Positions 5,077 to 5,423 of a stretch of 5,423 nt of DNA are shown piece by piece (position 1 is the stretch's first letter; every line of letters begins with the position of its first letter). Below the pieces are notes generated by a model, which ran no database searches, had not been told where the DNA came from, and saw nothing but the letters and a program-made list of their open reading frames with translations. Both the position numbers and the translations under genes were made by a program. The stretch is from JBEIDK01 sp040383485. Its GTDB lineage: Bacteria; Bacteroidota; Bacteroidia; UBA4408. The DNA lies in contig JBEIDK010000184.1 in NCBI GenBank assembly GCA_040383485.1, positions 1 to 5,423 of the forward strand. Direction: 5' to 3'.

Positions 5077-5094
5077 TAAGGGGAGGCTAAAAAA
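5077..5094. repeat. short direct repeat TAAGGGGAGGCTAAAAAA, copy 2
   Basis: This is an exact second copy of the word at 4997, followed by two further A residues. The minus-strand form begins with a T-run and then AGCCTCCCC. It lacks the CCCCT half-palindrome seen next to copy 1. No function is known to me. Confidence 0.75.
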
Positions 5095-5178
5095 AACGAT
5101 TCTGTTCCCTCGATTTCAAGCATGATACTGACATAGCTCAAATCTTTTTTTGATGAAACGAACTTCGTGAATAGAATA

Positions 5179-5216
5179 AAAAAAGCTGATTGGGTTTGCA
5201 CCCAATCAGCTTTTTT
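5179..5216. terminator. strong bidirectional intrinsic terminator
   Basis: Six A residues and GCTGATTGGGT (5185-5195) pair perfectly with ACCCAATCAGC (5200-5210) and six T residues around the 4-nt loop TTGC. This is a 17-bp perfect stem with an A-tract on one side and a T-tract on the other. On the minus strand it lies about 20 nt after the stop of the T9SS-exported protein and is its natural terminator. It insulates the cyclase from that gene. Confidence 0.93.
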
Positions 5217-5236
5217 CAATTGCAATAAACACCCCC

Positions 5237-5423
5237 TTAGTTTGTTACAATTCTTTTAAAAGTAAATGTTTTGTCATTCGATTTTAAGCGAATAAAATAA
5301 ACAGTATTCTTTTGAAATTGAGCTGTAATATTTGAATTTGAGACAATACCATTCATATTTGAATATACATTTCTTCCCAATGCATCAAAAACTTCTAATT
5401 GAGTAAACTTTGAATAGTAATCA
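5237..5423 (-). CDS. C-terminal T9SS (Por) sorting domain of an exported protein (5' part outside window)
   Basis: The minus strand is open from the window edge to TAA at 5237-5239, giving 61 residues. They contain QLEVFDALGRNVYSN, then NTVYFIRLKSNDKTF and the end TFKRIVTN. This is the pattern of the type A type IX secretion C-terminal domain in Bacteroidota: a V-x-(V/I)-(F/Y)-(D/N)-x-LG-R strand, a G/N-x-Y-(F/I)-(I/V)-(R/K) strand, and a basic KR-(I/L)-V-x-N finish. Such domains direct the protein across the outer membrane by T9SS and are usually removed and replaced by surface attachment. The passenger domain that would tell the function lies beyond the window. A strong hairpin terminator follows. 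Confidence 0.88.
   Translation of the reverse strand, partial: DYYSKFTQLEVFDALGRNVYSNMNGIVSNSNITAQFQKNTVYFIRLKSNDKTFTFKRIVTN

Noticed and set aside
4841..5225. 72-aa and 64-aa minus-strand frames in the gene-free stretch
   Set aside because: The first runs through repeat copy B and the equivalent frame is broken in copy A. The second is partly made of the terminator hairpin. Neither has a plausible start region or recognisable peptide.

Overview
The window looks like a piece of a Bacteroidota chromosome. The evidence is an AT-rich sequence, start codons preceded by A/T-rich leaders without Shine-Dalgarno sites, TAnnTTTG-type -7 promoter motifs, a C-terminal type IX secretion (T9SS) sorting domain at the right edge, a beta-barrel protein of a Bacteroidota-typical kind, and a small secreted protein with the KKDGTPDxRYKEN motif. 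No placement below phylum is justified.

Layout, left half (plus strand). Positions 1-159 are the last 52 codons of formate--tetrahydrofolate ligase (fhs). Positions 160-402 are filled almost entirely by two families of 7-bp tandem repeats (TGAATTW, then CTAACWA). Next come surE (403-1161), a complete survival-protein SurE nucleotidase, and a 91-aa lysine-rich exported protein carrying two copies of a 13-residue motif (1257-1532). A strong bidirectional terminator (1551-1585) separates this block from the minus-strand genes.

Layout, right half (minus strand, read right to left). The end of a T9SS-exported protein (5237-5423) is closed by a perfect hairpin terminator (5179-5216). After a gene-poor stretch comes a six-TM class III adenylate cyclase (3365-4585), then a 451-aa outer-membrane beta-barrel-like protein (1707-3062).

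The most unusual structure is a pair of imperfect direct repeats of about 230-255 bp, at 3067-3322 and 4700-4932. One lies upstream of the barrel gene and the other upstream of the cyclase, both in the same orientation. Each carries a minus-strand TACCTTTG promoter-like box, and each has inverted arms that still pair despite sequence divergence. They look like copies of a dispersed, possibly mobile, promoter-carrying element; that reading is inference. No phage, CRISPR, tRNA, rRNA or intact transposase gene is visible. Apart from the shared repeat, nothing links the genes into one pathway; fhs, surE and the exported proteins look like ordinary chromosomal neighbours.
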